DNA from: Letharia columbiana
Lineage: Eukaryota; Ascomycota; Lecanoromycetes; Lecanorales; Parmeliaceae
Length of the DNA stretch: 64,000 nucleotides
Assembly: GCF_014066305.1 (NCBI RefSeq)
Contig: NW_023501045.1
Coordinates: 235,001-299,000, forward strand
Direction: 5' to 3'
Shown: one piece after another, positions 46,014 through 57,757 of the stretch
Position numbering within the stretch: the stretch's first letter is position 1
How the letters are laid out: every line of letters begins with the position of its first letter
Notes under the pieces: generated by a model
Seen by the model: the letters and a program-made list of their open reading frames with translations, nothing else
Told to the model about the DNA's origin: nothing
The model's database searches: none
Program-made: the position numbers and the translations under genes

Positions 46014-48374
46014 TCATGCCCCAGCACCCTGCTCCCATCTCACCGCCGCGATCCACTCCCCACCAAACTCCACCCCGCCCTTTCTCCTCATGCCAAATTT
46101 CTTCCAAGCCACACTCGCAATACCAATATCAGCTACAAAAAGGCTCGGATTTGCAACAGTCTTCAGACTTTCCATAGCAACAAGAAGCCCTGTTTTTGGT
46201 GCACCAAGGGAGAGTATGAAGTTTGCGTTGAGGACCAGTTCGCTGCCGTCGTGGGTGGTAGCTATACCACTTGAAGGGTCGATGCCCGATGGTAAATCGA
46301 CGGCAAAGGTGCCTGCATCGCTTCCATTCGCCCAGCAGACGAGTTGGAAATAGGCGGCTTGGTCATCCGTTCGTAGGTCGTCGAAGGACAAGTGCATGCC
46401 TAGTAGAGCATCGACAATCAGATCGGTAGGCGCCTGGAGTTTCCGTAGAGTTCTCATTAGACCGTCTTGCTTGATAGCTTGGCCTCCACAGCTTCTGAAA
46501 GTTGTAAGCTGTCGCTGGACGCTTTCTAGTAGGTCGCATTCGCGCTCGAGGCCGAGAATGCAGAGGACGACTCGTACGCCGTGGTTCCGCAGATGGCGAC
46601 CCGCTGCTATAGCCCGGGAGCCAGTTTTGGTGTTTCCCACAAGTATTACTATCAAAGGGCGGTGGTTGGGCTGTTCGGCGTCTTCACTAGAAGTCAGCCC
46701 GTAGGCTGTCTCCGCAATGCATCGTGCAGCGTTCTCGGTGAGCATTTCTTCGGTTAGACCCAGCTCTGTCGTAGAGAGCTGCTCCAATTCCAGCATCTGT
46801 AATGGAGAAACGCAAGGACAATGGCAGTTGGAGGAGGTGATTCGAAAGGATGACTTCCCAGTATTAGGAGGGCCAGATGACTTGCGGTAGCGAGAGGTCG
46901 AAGAATCTGTCTTGATCTTGGGACTCGCAATCCGATCATGCGTAGTTTGCCTGGATAGTCTGCCGACGGGTTCCGCAACGAACGTGGATCCGGAACCGTA
47001 ATGATCTCCAGCTGTAAGGGCGCTCCCTTTTCGCGAAGGGGCTCTCGATGGGCGTGAGACATTCTTGCGTGAACTTCTTCCACTGCTAATCTTGGCTTCG
47101 CTCACTTCCAGCTCACTTTCCGTACTGCTGTTGTCAACGTTGGTGACATCTCCGCCTGTTGTTACCTTCCTAATTGGAGAATCCAGTACATTCTCGGTAT
47201 AATGCAGGTTCTTCCCGCCAGCAGTGCCAGCTCGAGCGGCTGGCAGCCGATTGAAACTGACCAGTCGCGCCTCATCAGCCGTAGTGTCTTCCTGCCTGAT
47301 CTGGTCGAACACCTTCCTCTTGTCGAATTTGGATAGATTCTCTTCGAAATCGAAGTCACCCATATCCTGAATATCGGTAGCATCGCCTGTAGCCCAACCA
47401 TTCTGATCCTCCTCTTCTCTATAACGACGACGTCTGAGTTTCGGATGGTCTGGTGTTTGTTTGGTGGAGCGCACCGTTCCCGGTTCAAGTGCGTCTTTTT
47501 GGGGATGTTGCCCACGTTGTCCTGCCCGTGGTGAAGGGTTTTCGCGTGTAGGTTCTTCGAGGAGAGGGGTCTGCCGCCAGCCCTTGCCCCTTCCGCGCCG
47601 TTTTTGTGTCGATACCGGGGTAGTGTGTGGTTCCAGGTCGGGCAGATCCTGCGTTTGAGCGGGTAATGACCCTCCTCTTGCTCCAGACCTCCGAGTTCTC
47701 TTTCTTGAATTGGGCGCCCTCCCTTGTGCCACCTCCTTCAATTCTAGCAGCTCCGTGTCCTGATGCCTCAGAATTTTGCCATCCACTGGGTCTAGCCTCT
47801 CCTCATGTGTATCCCCATTGAGAGAGAGGTCGTTGAAAGGTGCCGTAAGCGTAGCAGAGGGTGTGATTGTGTCTGGATACACCGCAGGATGGAGGCTTTG
47901 AAGTTCCTCTCGTGCGCCAGTCGTTGCTGGCTCGGTAGATACTGGGGAAATTGCTAGTAGGGATGGTTCTGCGCAAGCAATCACAGCCGTTTGACTCGTA
48001 GCCACAAAGCCTCCATTGACCTTAGCATCAGGAGCTAAATATCCCTCAGGTCTTCCATAGCTAACAATAGCCGGGTCCACGAAATCATCCTTCTTTTCAG
48101 TCTCTTGCACTGTTTCCTTTGGCTCACTCTCAATGATCTCAACATCTAGCACATTCGAGCCATGTACGATGAGCGATTCTGGACCCGATGCCCCAGAGAG
48201 CCAAGTCACTATGGCTACTTGTCAGTAGACGTCGGGAAGTCGCAGGTCTGGACCGGGGAAGGTACCTTGGTCCAGGGTCAACTTTTGCTCAACCACTGCT
48301 GTGACCAGACCTCGTACCTTAGCGGGCGGCTCTCTGAGAGTTGCTAGCACTGACAGGCCAACGAATTGAGCCAT
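46014..48374 (-). CDS. edc3: Edc3, enhancer of mRNA decapping
   Basis: Two exons, 48374-48266 and 48214-46014, with a 51-nt intron (GTACCT..GTAG) in phase 1; total 769 aa. The N-terminal LSm-like domain is split by the intron (MAQFVGLSVLATL, LTLDQ, then VTWLSG, LDVEIIES). A long disordered basic/acidic linker carries the FDF motif (GDFDFEENLSKFDKRKVFDQIR region, about residues 321-345) that binds the RNA helicase Dhh1. A YjeF-N/Rossmann dimerisation domain follows from about residue 510 to the end (TEEMLTENAARCIAETA, VILVGNTKTGSRAIAAGRHL, DALLGMHL, VDLPSGIDPSSG). Edc3 scaffolds Dcp1-Dcp2 and P-body assembly in the cytoplasm. The gene is intact. Confidence 0.93.
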
Positions 48375-48668
48375 TGTGAAGGGAGTTCACGTGGCGTTAG
48401 GATGGAAGGAGTGTTTATTCGAGCATCGGTGTTATGAGGAAAGGCGTGGCTTCACTCCGATCTTTCAACATCACTTTTCTATTCGGTTCACGCTAAATAC
48501 CTTAATTTGCATCATAATGTATCGGATATTGCCGATCAATGCATTGAGCTAGTATGCTAAATACAACCAAGACAGCAAAGCACAAGCTCTATCATACTCT
48601 GGAGACATGCTCCTGCGCATGCAAGATGCTCGTCACTCTAACGCGCTCCTTTCCCTGCCATTTGTACA
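48375..48668. other. Intergenic: Edc3 promoter and PIF1 3' flank
   Basis: About 294 nt, rather AT-rich around 48490-48560. No gene is present. Confidence 0.5.
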
Positions 48669-51600
48669 CTATGCATACATCGCTTGCTCTTCATCTGGGT
48701 CGATTCCATAGATTGAATCGATAAAGTCCAGCTCATGATCTTTCGCAGAGATTCCGGGATTCCTATCCCCTTTCTGTGAAGTGGTGGCTTTGTTGACAGA
48801 GTAGAGACTATCGTAGAATGCTCGGACACGGTCGTGAGCCATAACCTTTTTCGGGTCGAATCTGGTGATCTGTAATCCTTCTTGACAAGTCGCTCGACTT
48901 AGTGCAACATATGCTTGCCCTTTCTCGAAGATCTTCCCCAAGTCGACCTTGACGCGGTCCAGTGTTTGACCTTGAGCTTTATGTATTGACAAAGCCCATG
49001 CCAGGATCAGTGGTACTTGCATTCGAGAGGCTTGAACTTCACCGCTCGGAAGTTCAATCTTCCAAGATTCCTGCTGACATAGAAGATCTCTCGAGCTACC
49101 ATCCGCAATGGCAAATCGGACAAGAGGCCACTTTTGACTAGTGCTGCCCGGAAGGTCCTTGTCGATCATTGCCTTGAGCTTTTTCCTGGATGCTGTCATC
49201 TCCCCTTCGTTTAATTCCATGGTCTCTACCGCTTGGAATTCGTCCTCGTCCTCATGATAGATATCAAAGGTCTTCTCATCCATAAAGGCTACCACCTTCC
49301 CGACAGACCCATTCACAAGAGTGTCGTCAATGTTCTTGATCAACATCACCTGCGCACCCTTCTTTAATGAGATTGATGCTGGCGCCATACAATTGGCTAA
49401 CAGCTTGTCTCGTTGCGCGTGGTCCACAATGGATCCGCCGTCCACTGCTTTGAATTCGAATTCTCTTCCACTGAGGTTCTTCATCCGAGCAGTGTTAGCA
49501 TACTCGACTTCATTCCGCGTAGGAAATCTGTTCTAGAATTAGCAAGAATGTCAACAGAGTAAGTCATCAAGACGCTTACAGCTCTGTAGCTTCAAAGTCA
49601 TCGGCAAAGCTTAACGGTCGATTGAGAGCCCGGAAAGCGTCGACTGACTTCGGCGTCAACCTTCCTAGCCTCATCTCGTTCAACATATTGGCAAAAACTA
49701 GAACGGTCAGTGGTCTTCTTTAGTGTATATCAAGTAACGGACCTGGGTCTTTTTGCCGGAAGACTTGAGTCAATCCGATGGTATGCTCAATCGACGTGTT
49801 CCAGGTAGCGGCATCAAAAGAGAACTTCGAGACTCTGCCGTAGTCTGGCACCGGTGGTAGCTGAAAGAAATCTCCTGTGATGATAAGCTGAATGCCACCG
49901 AACGGTCTCCCGTTGTTCCGTATCGCGCGAGCTATGGCCTCGAGCTTGTCAAAGAGGTCGCCATCTACCATCGATATCTCGTCAACAATCAAGACTTTCG
50001 TTCTCAACCAACGCGTCTTGGCTTTCGCGTTCCTCTTAACCTTCTTCACGAGCTCAGGAACGGCTTCTTTCCCGAGACCTATTCCGGCAAAACTGTGCAA
50101 CGTGACCCCACCCACATTGCAGGCAGCGAGACCAGTTGAAGCTGTGACGGCGACTCGGTCAGGCTCTCGCTTATGCTTGTCGCGTAAGACTTTGATGGTC
50201 TCACGGAGGAGCACAGATTTACCAGTACCTGCGGAACCTGTGAAGAAGACACTCTTCCTTTGTTCAGCAACTAAATTCAACACCGACCTCTGCTCGTCAC
50301 TCAAGAAGACTTTGGCTACAGTCTCTCGACCCTTCTTCATTTTCGATTTTTCAGACTCTCCTTCGTTATCTTTAACAAGCTTTTTGTGGCCCTGTCGAAT
50401 CTTTTTCTGCTCTTCCTTGACAGCACTTGCAGTCTTATTCCAAGGATAGGGTGAATAGGCCTTGTCCTTTGGCAATGGTGTGTATGCCGTGCCAGATGAG
50501 TTCTGCGCTGTCTCTATCTTCCGCTTCTTGTTTTGGATCGCTTTTTCAGCAACCCAGTCTGGCGCCCCCTTTAGAATCATGTTTTTGCGGAAGCGTTCAA
50601 GGTCCTGATCTTTTCCAGTCATGCTCTGGCCGTGGCCGTTGGGATCTGTTTCCCCTCCAGTCAGGTCTGCACACTGGCGATCCAGCAATTTCCGCTCCTT
50701 ACGTTCCTTTCTCTGATCTAAGATTGCTTGCTCAGAGGATGTTGGGGGAAGTCCACCTGTCAAGTCCTCACAAAAACGATCTGACTTCTCATGACGAGCC
50801 TGATCTGCTTTCTTTGCGTCCTCTACCCAAGGCAAAGTCCTTCGCTTATACGTATTGGCAGTGACAGCTGTTTGCGTTTGAGGTTTTGGTGGGGGCATCT
50901 GATAGTGTGACAGTGGAGAAGAGGACCAAGGCAGAGGCGTGCTGCTGACAGGTGTCTGTGGAGCAGTAGACTTTTTCAGTGGTGGATCAGGTAGCAATGT
51001 GCTTGATGAAGCACCTGAGGATATTGACCTGCTGGCTATTGGTGAGTCATCCGCGTCTAGGTCTATATCTTGGTCGTCTTCGAAATCGTTCTCATCAAAG
51101 AAGACCGGATCATGTAACTTGTCAAGCCTTCCTCCACCAGTAGATGGTTGTGTCAAGCTCATCATTGCCTTTTTCAACCCCTGCTCTTGGCTGCTGAATG
51201 GAGACTCTCTACCATTAGCCTGAGATGCAGTACGTTTTAGAGAGATTTTTGGGGTGGGATGCACCGTGTTGAGTATTGACGACGATCGTGGCTTTAAGGC
51301 ATTGGCAGTGGCATTGTAGTTCTGTGATGATGTCGAGCCCTTGACGCCGGACACTACAGGATTATATTCTTGAGCAGCCTTTGCTAGCATGACCTCTGGT
51401 CGAAGATTATTTGGGGAAGTAGTGAAGGTGCGGCGGCCAGTATTCCCAGCAAGGCAAGGACGAACGGGAAGACAGCGGATCTGATGGAGAGGGAAAGACG
51501 ATATGGACCTGGACTGCGCGAGGGCCAGGCGGCGAGATAGAGCAGCCAGTGTGTTTAACTCTCGAGAGTAGGCTATAACAACGTTAGTGATGGCGTCCAA
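48669..51600 (-). CDS. pif1: PIF1-type DNA helicase (5' to 3')
   Basis: Three recognised exons, up to 51600-49743, 49697-49580 and 49527-48669, with introns of 45 and 52 nt. The N-terminus is Arg/Ser-rich with the look of a mitochondrial presequence ([23 protein letters not shown]). The superfamily 1B core has Walker A GSAGTGKS, motif Ia [16 protein letters not shown], motif [26 protein letters not shown] (motif III), FRQKDP, and the C-terminal motifs [15 protein letters not shown] and YVALSRA. PIF1 unwinds G-quadruplexes and RNA-DNA hybrids, restrains telomerase and maintains mitochondrial DNA. The true start is uncertain: the first in-frame ATG is at 51390, but the frame is open further up to a CTAAC..TAG acceptor-like site at about 51567, so a short upstream exon is likely. 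Confidence 0.9.
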
Positions 51601-52409
51601 TGATGAAGCGCCAGCGAATACATTGCTCTTTTGTCTGTTTGTCGTGGATACTATAAAGTACTTAGGCAGTGGCTTGAAGATTTGCCTCGCGTCTCTGCCC
51701 TTGTCAATCCCACAAAGATAAACGCGCTAGTGGCCTTGGCAAAAAGTCCCCCATTACTGCATATGCAGCTCTACCATCATCTTCTGAAAATGAGAGGCGC
51801 AATCATCAAGACGGGATTCTGATACGCTATTGTAGCTTGCAGCATCAGCCAATTCGACGTGATGATCGCAAATACAATTGCTCCCACAGCCCTGCTCAAG
51901 CTGCAACAGATAGACAACGAGGAGCTCCATAACGAACTGCAGATCCGGGGTAGAGAGTAGAGAGTAGAGAGGGCCCATACCGTCGGTCCTCGCTATTGAA
52001 GCTACGGCCTTTGCTAATCATTGCCGTTGTAACTACAGATTTGTGACTTGGAAGCGCTGATGTTCTAGGTTGCTTACAGATGTGATATGCAGCGAAGCGC
52101 CGCTGACCTCCCCTTGCATAGAGACTGCATGAAAGATTTCCGAAAGGAAGGAGCAATCTCTGCTCCTATATTCCTCCTGTATCCCTCACCCATCATTTGG
52201 AGTTCAATTGATCCATATCTCATTCTATTCCATCCTCATGGCTTAAGCAGACGCCTAATCAATGCCACAGCTAAAGACTGCCTGTGCTGCCTACTGTCTT
52301 CGTCCACTCGTAATGCCTCCGCGGATAAACTACTGATGGGATAAGGTTGATGCCAAAGTGTCTGATCCCGTTGATGCAGAAAAGCGTGACAGTAAAATCT
52401 TGAAGCTTG
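51601..52409. other. Intergenic: PIF1 5' region, no further gene supported
   Basis: Probably contains the first PIF1 exon or leader and the promoter of the plus-strand gene at 52.4 kb. Short frames overlap and lack motifs. Confidence 0.45.
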
Positions 52410-54011
52410 ATGAAGATGCTGGATGATCGTGCGGATGACAATGCGACTATCAACACAGATGTTGTCTCATTTTGCGTCTCTCCTCAACACCCTCGTTCTT
52501 CCACCTCCCACACCTTGAACTTGAACCATGTGATGAACCATGGCAGACAAGAATCTACCTCGCCTCCGGATACTGAATATGACTTCATTCTTGAATTCTT
52601 AAACGGCCTCAAGCCATTCGCCATCAGACTACAAGAAACCATCATGCCGAACCCTTCCACTCTTCCTCTTCCTCCTTCTTCTCTACCACCACCACATAGC
52701 GCGGCACCAATGCCAGGCACAATGCCCAGGGCCAAAGTGCCATCATTTGCAACTCGACGGGCAGCATGCACTCACCTCACAATGGAACGTCTGTACGGGG
52801 ATTTCACGTGCAACGTCTGCTCGCGTTTCTCTAGTTTCGGCTGGGTGTACTGCTGCACGCAAGACGATGTTCCAGAATCTCAAGTCACACCTGACTCCAT
52901 CTCAGAAATCTCAAGCCCGCCTCATCAACACATCAATGACAGTGGGGGGAAGGCAAGCAGTGTTAACGATCTGTCAATGCCACCGCCAACTGTCAACGAG
53001 GATCCGAGACTTGGAGGGGAGGACGCGCGAATTCCCACTGCCCAGCTCAGTCCATGGATCGAGAAGGCCATCAAGGACGGTCATTACACGCCAGAGCAGG
53101 TCGCTAAGCTAAGAGCACAGAAGCAGCATGTGGTAGACACTGCCAGGGCGGCAATCGACCAATTCGAGCAAAGCCAGAAAAACAGCAGCAATTCTCCACC
53201 TCAAACGCCAACTACGCTGCAGTCTGTCGACGCGAATCCACATCTACCATTTCCCATTATCAACGAAGTCCAGGACCCATCGACTACCAGTTCTTCCGCT
53301 GTCAACGTAGCACTGGCTCAGCGACCGAAAATGAGAATGTTCCCTTTCTGTAAATTCTGCGCCTGCCAGCTTTGCAGACCTACCCATCGTGATCGTGCCT
53401 GGCAACACTTTGACGATGTGTTCGAAAAAGATGAAGAGATCCCATTCATTCACTACGAGGATTGCAATCGACCATTGGCAAGCGCGTCTATCATGAGTAA
53501 AATTGGCCTACGTCCACCACGGCTACCAAAGCGCCCACTCCTACAATCACTTGACAGCAGGGCTCTCTATTCGCGTAACGAAGCTGGCCAAGTCGTTTTC
53601 AATAACAACAGCGGATCTTATCGCAAGTCGGCTGATCCCACTAGCTCATCCACGGACATTGCAGACACGAAGGTCGGGCTCGAAAGCAAAGGCTTCCGAG
53701 AGAGCATGAAGCGTGCGTTTAAAAGCATGCTGATGACGCGCCACCCCAGCTCTCGTTCGATTAGGAAGCGCAAGCTTAGCGAGGGAACAGACACTACGGA
53801 AGAGGATGCGGTCGAGTTTGACATGGGTCTGTGGAAGGAGCTAAATGATGAGCTCCTCAAGGAGGCTTCTGGTGTTCCCCTTCCAGAGAAGGACAGCGTT
53901 GAAGGATTGCGCAAGGAAGTTGCCGAGATGGGTGTGGGAGGTTTGGGAGGGGTAGCTGTCACGGAGGAAGCTGCTGATTTGGGGACGGTGGATGTTATCA
54001 TGTCGGTATGA
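52410..54011 (+). CDS. Unrecognised 533-aa protein with two Cys/His motifs
   Basis: Single uninterrupted frame of 533 codons from ATG 52410; the codon before it in the open frame is TTG. No signal peptide or membrane segment is present. Residues of about 120-150 carry CTHLTMERLYGDFTCNVC and WVYCCTQ, and residues of about 311-325 carry FCKFCACQLCRPTHRDR. Each is suggestive of a Cys-coordinated metal site. Between them lie Pro/Ser-rich disorder and a predicted helix rich in Ala and Gln (EQVAKLRAQKQHVVDTARAAIDQFEQ). The C-terminal third has a basic stretch (SSRSIRKRKL) followed by acidic helices. Fungal proteins with such CxxC pairs are common and of unknown role. I cannot name a family. Confidence 0.75.
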   Translation: MKMLDDRADDNATINTDVVSFCVSPQHPRSSTSHTLNLNHVMNHGRQESTSPPDTEYDFILEFLNGLKPFAIRLQETIMPNPSTLPLPPSSLPPPHSAAPMPGTMPRAKVPSFATRRAACTHLTMERLYGDFTCNVCSRFSSFGWVYCCTQDDVPESQVTPDSISEISSPPHQHINDSGGKASSVNDLSMPPPTVNEDPRLGGEDARIPTAQLSPWIEKAIKDGHYTPEQVAKLRAQKQHVVDTARAAIDQFEQSQKNSSNSPPQTPTTLQSVDANPHLPFPIINEVQDPSTTSSSAVNVALAQRPKMRMFPFCKFCACQLCRPTHRDRAWQHFDDVFEKDEEIPFIHYEDCNRPLASASIMSKIGLRPPRLPKRPLLQSLDSRALYSRNEAGQVVFNNNSGSYRKSADPTSSSTDIADTKVGLESKGFRESMKRAFKSMLMTRHPSSRSIRKRKLSEGTDTTEEDAVEFDMGLWKELNDELLKEASGVPLPEKDSVEGLRKEVAEMGVGGLGGVAVTEEAADLGTVDVIMSV

Positions 54012-55368
54012 AAGCTACGAAAATAGTGGAGATCTTGCTCAATCAGTGGCTGCACATAGCTTTCCTAGACGTCGCTGGGGGTATATGTTGCGCATGGCTC
54101 GGACACACATGGCTCAAGATCTCACACGGAGAGGCCAAATTTCTGCCAACTACTGGCTGTACATAGCTCATGCTGAAACAGACAGCTTCCACAGCATCAA
54201 AAGTCAGCGCTCCACTTATCATCTCCTCTCCATTTCCTGCAGACTCATACTTCCAGCCCGCCCTTGCTTGAGCCTGAAAAATCTTTCCCGTGAACGGCAT
54301 CTTTCATTGAGCAGTAGCCCCGCTGCCTCCAACACACTACAGTACAGGTACAGGTACCACACGCTCCTGAGAGACCTCTGCATCGATTCCCATCGCTGCA
54401 AGCCATCACCCAAGCTACAAACGCGGCAGCAGCCAGATAAACAGCTCCCGCCTGGAGTTGATACCGACAGCTACGCCCTAGTGTCCAGGCATCTGCCGTT
54501 GGGGCAGCGTATAGACCGGTGCGGTACCAGTGGCTAGCGGAGAGAGTACCGAGTACGCGCAATTTGACTGAAATAATGCTCCTCCTTTATCGATCATCTG
54601 TACGGGCGGGCACAACTGTTTTGCGAAGAGTGATTACAGCTTCGGAAGATGTATTTGGGATGGCTTTGTAGATTTGAGGAAGAGGGGTTCAAAGGTGTGA
54701 AGTGGTTAAAGGGGTAACTACAAACGGTTGATTATGAGCTATCCTATCTCCACAGACTACTGGCTTATTGAAATCCAATGTGAAATCTTTCCCCTTGCGG
54801 ATCACACATAGGTCATCGTGAACGCCTAGGATGATGCCATCAATGCCAAATGTAAGATGAAGCGTTGTCATAACACATACTTTCCCTGGGTGCGTCCTCG
54901 TTGAATGGACTACATCAACCACTCTATAAGCTATGATTTCCCTAAATAGAAATAGGGGCCCTCTCGTAGTCAGCACATCCCTCTCTCCCCCTTCTACACA
55001 TACCACCGACCAATCAAAAGCTGGGGAGATCTCGCAAAGGCACCTAATAAACATGGAATCCGCCGCCCCTGCAAAGCCTCCACATGACCGAGCAGCAAGG
55101 GCCAACCACACCACAGCCAACACTCCAGCAGCCAACACAGAACACGGCTCAGCCTCACTCAAGCGACGAAGCTGAAGCAAATCATGTAGAGCTAGCATCA
55201 CCGGCAGCTCCATGCAAAGGATACCTGAACAGCCTCCCATTTTATCAAATCAACGGGCTTTGATGATTGGAGGTTTGCTGCTTTCTTCGATATGTGTTGT
55301 TAAGCACTTGCACCGCACACGTTCGATAGACGAGTAAGTAGTGGATGATAAAGGACTGCTTTGAGCTC
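54012..55368. other. No confidently supported gene; two weak candidates
   Basis: A minus frame at 54689-55240 (183 codons) includes a moderately structured C-terminal text (LHLTFGIDGIILGVHDD) but no family match. A short plus frame at 55084-55263 (59 aa, Gln/Pro/Thr-rich start, ending GYLNSLPFYQINGL) has coding-like composition. The two overlap antisense, so at most one is real. A small GCC/CCG run lies near 55387-55407. Confidence 0.35.
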
Positions 55369-57757
55369 TCATCGCTTCCCGTCGACGCCGCCGCCGCCGC
55401 CGCCGCGCCGCTTCTGCGCCTTCATCGCGCTCTCCAGCAGCAAGGTACAATCCTTTCTATTCTCCTTAGACACGTCAGAGGCGAAGTTGAGTAGTTTGCC
55501 AGCGTGATGCGAAAATGGTCCAAGACTTTCCACAACTGCACCGTGATCGAGGAGCGTCTTGGAAGCCGACGGATGGCCATGATGAGATGTGTAATGCAGA
55601 GCCGTCCTTCCGGGCAATTTCTCTAACTCAATGTTCGCCCCACAAGCTAAGAGAACGTTGATGACATCGACGTTACCATTACCAGCCGCCAGGTGCAGCG
55701 GCGTCTTCGATGTAAACCAATCTTTGTCAGCTGCGCCTTTGTCTGCCCCTGCGTCTCACAACATTCTCACGATTTGTGCAGAAGATGATGCGCTACCACT
55801 ACAGGCCCAATGTAGAGCAGTCTGCCCAACAGGCGACGTACGGTCGACGTCAGCGCCCTTGTGAAGCAGCAACGCCACGATATCTGGATTCTCCCCCCTG
55901 GCAGCATAGTGCAAGATTGTCGCACCAGACTGATTGAAGATATTCACGTTCGCGCCATGATCAAGGAGAGTCTTGGTCAACAACAAGTAGCCGAGATCTA
56001 CGCTATACATCAGCGGAGTCCAGCCCAGCCACTTGCTCTAGAGGAGTCCTGTGCTGCAGTAGCAGAGCCACAATTGATTCAGTGGGTGGGTTTTCCGTCT
56101 TGAAAATGCCAAAAATAAATCCATGTAATGCTGTGACTCCATCGGACTCGGCTCGAGATGAATCGGCTCCATGCTCTAGTAGTAATTTCAGGATCTTTTC
56201 CTGCCTGAGATACGCGGCGAGCAGATAAGGATCTTTGCCCTTCTTGGGATAAGCCTCACGTGGGATCCCGCTTCCCCTGGAGTCCACTGAATAAAGGCTA
56301 GAGCCTCGTGCTAGTAACTCTTGCACTTTCCCTACGTTTCCGTCCCTGATGGCGGCGCAGAGCTGTTCTGGCGATAACAAATCTGGAGATTGAGCCGCAG
56401 TGGCGGTTGATAACCTCTCCCCTTATCTATTGTGATATTACCAGCGTGGCCGTAGGAGCGACTTGGGCCGGGCTTAAGATCGTTATAATGAATTGTACCC
56501 GAGTCTTCAGATACGATTTCATCGGATACCTGAATTCGAGACAAACCGAAGGTGGTTGCTCCTCGACAGCGCTCTCGATCGCGCAACTAACACTTGGGTA
56601 TACGCTGCTTTCACCCCGTTCCAGCTTGGCTATTTGGCTGTGATCAGCATGACACGGTATCGATTTCTCTCGAGGCCAGGACAGCTTTGCAGAGTCTGGT
56701 TAGACCATCATTTCGGGCTTGCCTTCGCGTTCCCAGGACCCATCATCCATCTTAAAAGATTAGGTCAGCAATGAGGGCTCGTAAGCCCAGAAGGTTGAAT
56801 TCACTTGAACCGCAGTCTTGGTCGGATAGAGCTCGTAGCAGGTTAAAATATTGATTTCTCTTGCAACGTATCGAACCTTGTCATTCAAATCTGTTAATGT
56901 CGGAGACTCAGCTTTCAATCCTTGAATCATATCCTCTGTGGGTCTAGATTTGACTAGGGTCTCTAGTGCGGTTGTCTGTAGTCCGTTATGGGGTGCCCCT
57001 AAGAAGACGATCGAGAGGACCGGAAGACAGGAGCGGTAGATCTCGACTTAGCGATTGATATCACTCATTGCCTAAGAAGAGTTGCCATCAGCTTTTAATT
57101 TTAGTCTCTCGAGACTTCAAGCCCAGAGAGCTCACCTTTTTGATGATTAGACAGCCTAGACTATGACCAACGAAGATTATTGGCCGATCTTTACACTGGA
57201 ACATTCTCAGCTATCGCAAAGTTTGCAAGAGTCTGCAGAGCTACTGACTCTGGTTGAAGCTCGCATATCCAACAGTCGGCGAGTAAAACTCAGACTATAG
57301 TCCGAAAGAATACTGCTTGACATGTTCCCTTGCAAGTGCGAAGGATAACCATAAGTTATGACTCTCGCATTGGTCTTTCCGGAGGTAATCACGGAACCAC
57401 ATCTTTTGATCAGAGTGCGCCTAGGAGCCATATGCATGCGCGGCAAGTCCAGTCACTGCAACTATGCTAGATATGATAGGTCAGCAAGTCCTATTTATAA
57501 ATCTAGTACACACTCACTCGGCTAAAATAGACTCCTCAGGGTGATAGAGAGGAGTGAATCCGTAGAAATTAGCGTCTATACTGAGGTCGTCGTCTGATAG
57601 ACGGGGGCATCGAACTAGATGGTCAGATGCTTGGAATGTGATGGTCGCTGTATGTTCCCCAGCTGAATCATGATTGCGGACCGCTGGCACAATCGACCTG
57701 ACTTTGATACGAGGCCGGTCTTCCGGGTTGAAGTATTCTTTTTAATTGCTCTGCCAT
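55369..57757 (-). pseudogene. Serine esterase (DUF676-type) plus ankyrin repeat gene remnant
   Basis: Order on the minus strand: EYFNPEDRPRIKVRSIVP, LSIDANFYGFTPLYHPEES, a spliceable intron, IVAVTGLAAHAYGS, TAG at 57421-57423 where the family has Trp, then DQKMWFRDYLRKD. A frame change follows, then VITYGYPSHLQGN, the nucleophile elbow FVGHSLGCLIIKK (57154-57168), and a 64-nt intron (57135-57072). Next come TAA at 57048-57050 (INR-stop-VEIYRS), VFLGAPHNGLQ and the His-containing CHADHSQIAKLE. Ankyrin repeats follow from about 56380 (LLLEHGADSSRAESDGVTALH), with a one-base insertion near 56015 before GWTPLMYSVDLGY and TGA at 55756-55758 before DAGADKGAADKDW. The last repeats reach the stop at 55369. 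Intact relatives (often with NACHT) are NLR-like proteins of filamentous fungi. No NACHT domain is visible here. Confidence 0.8.
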
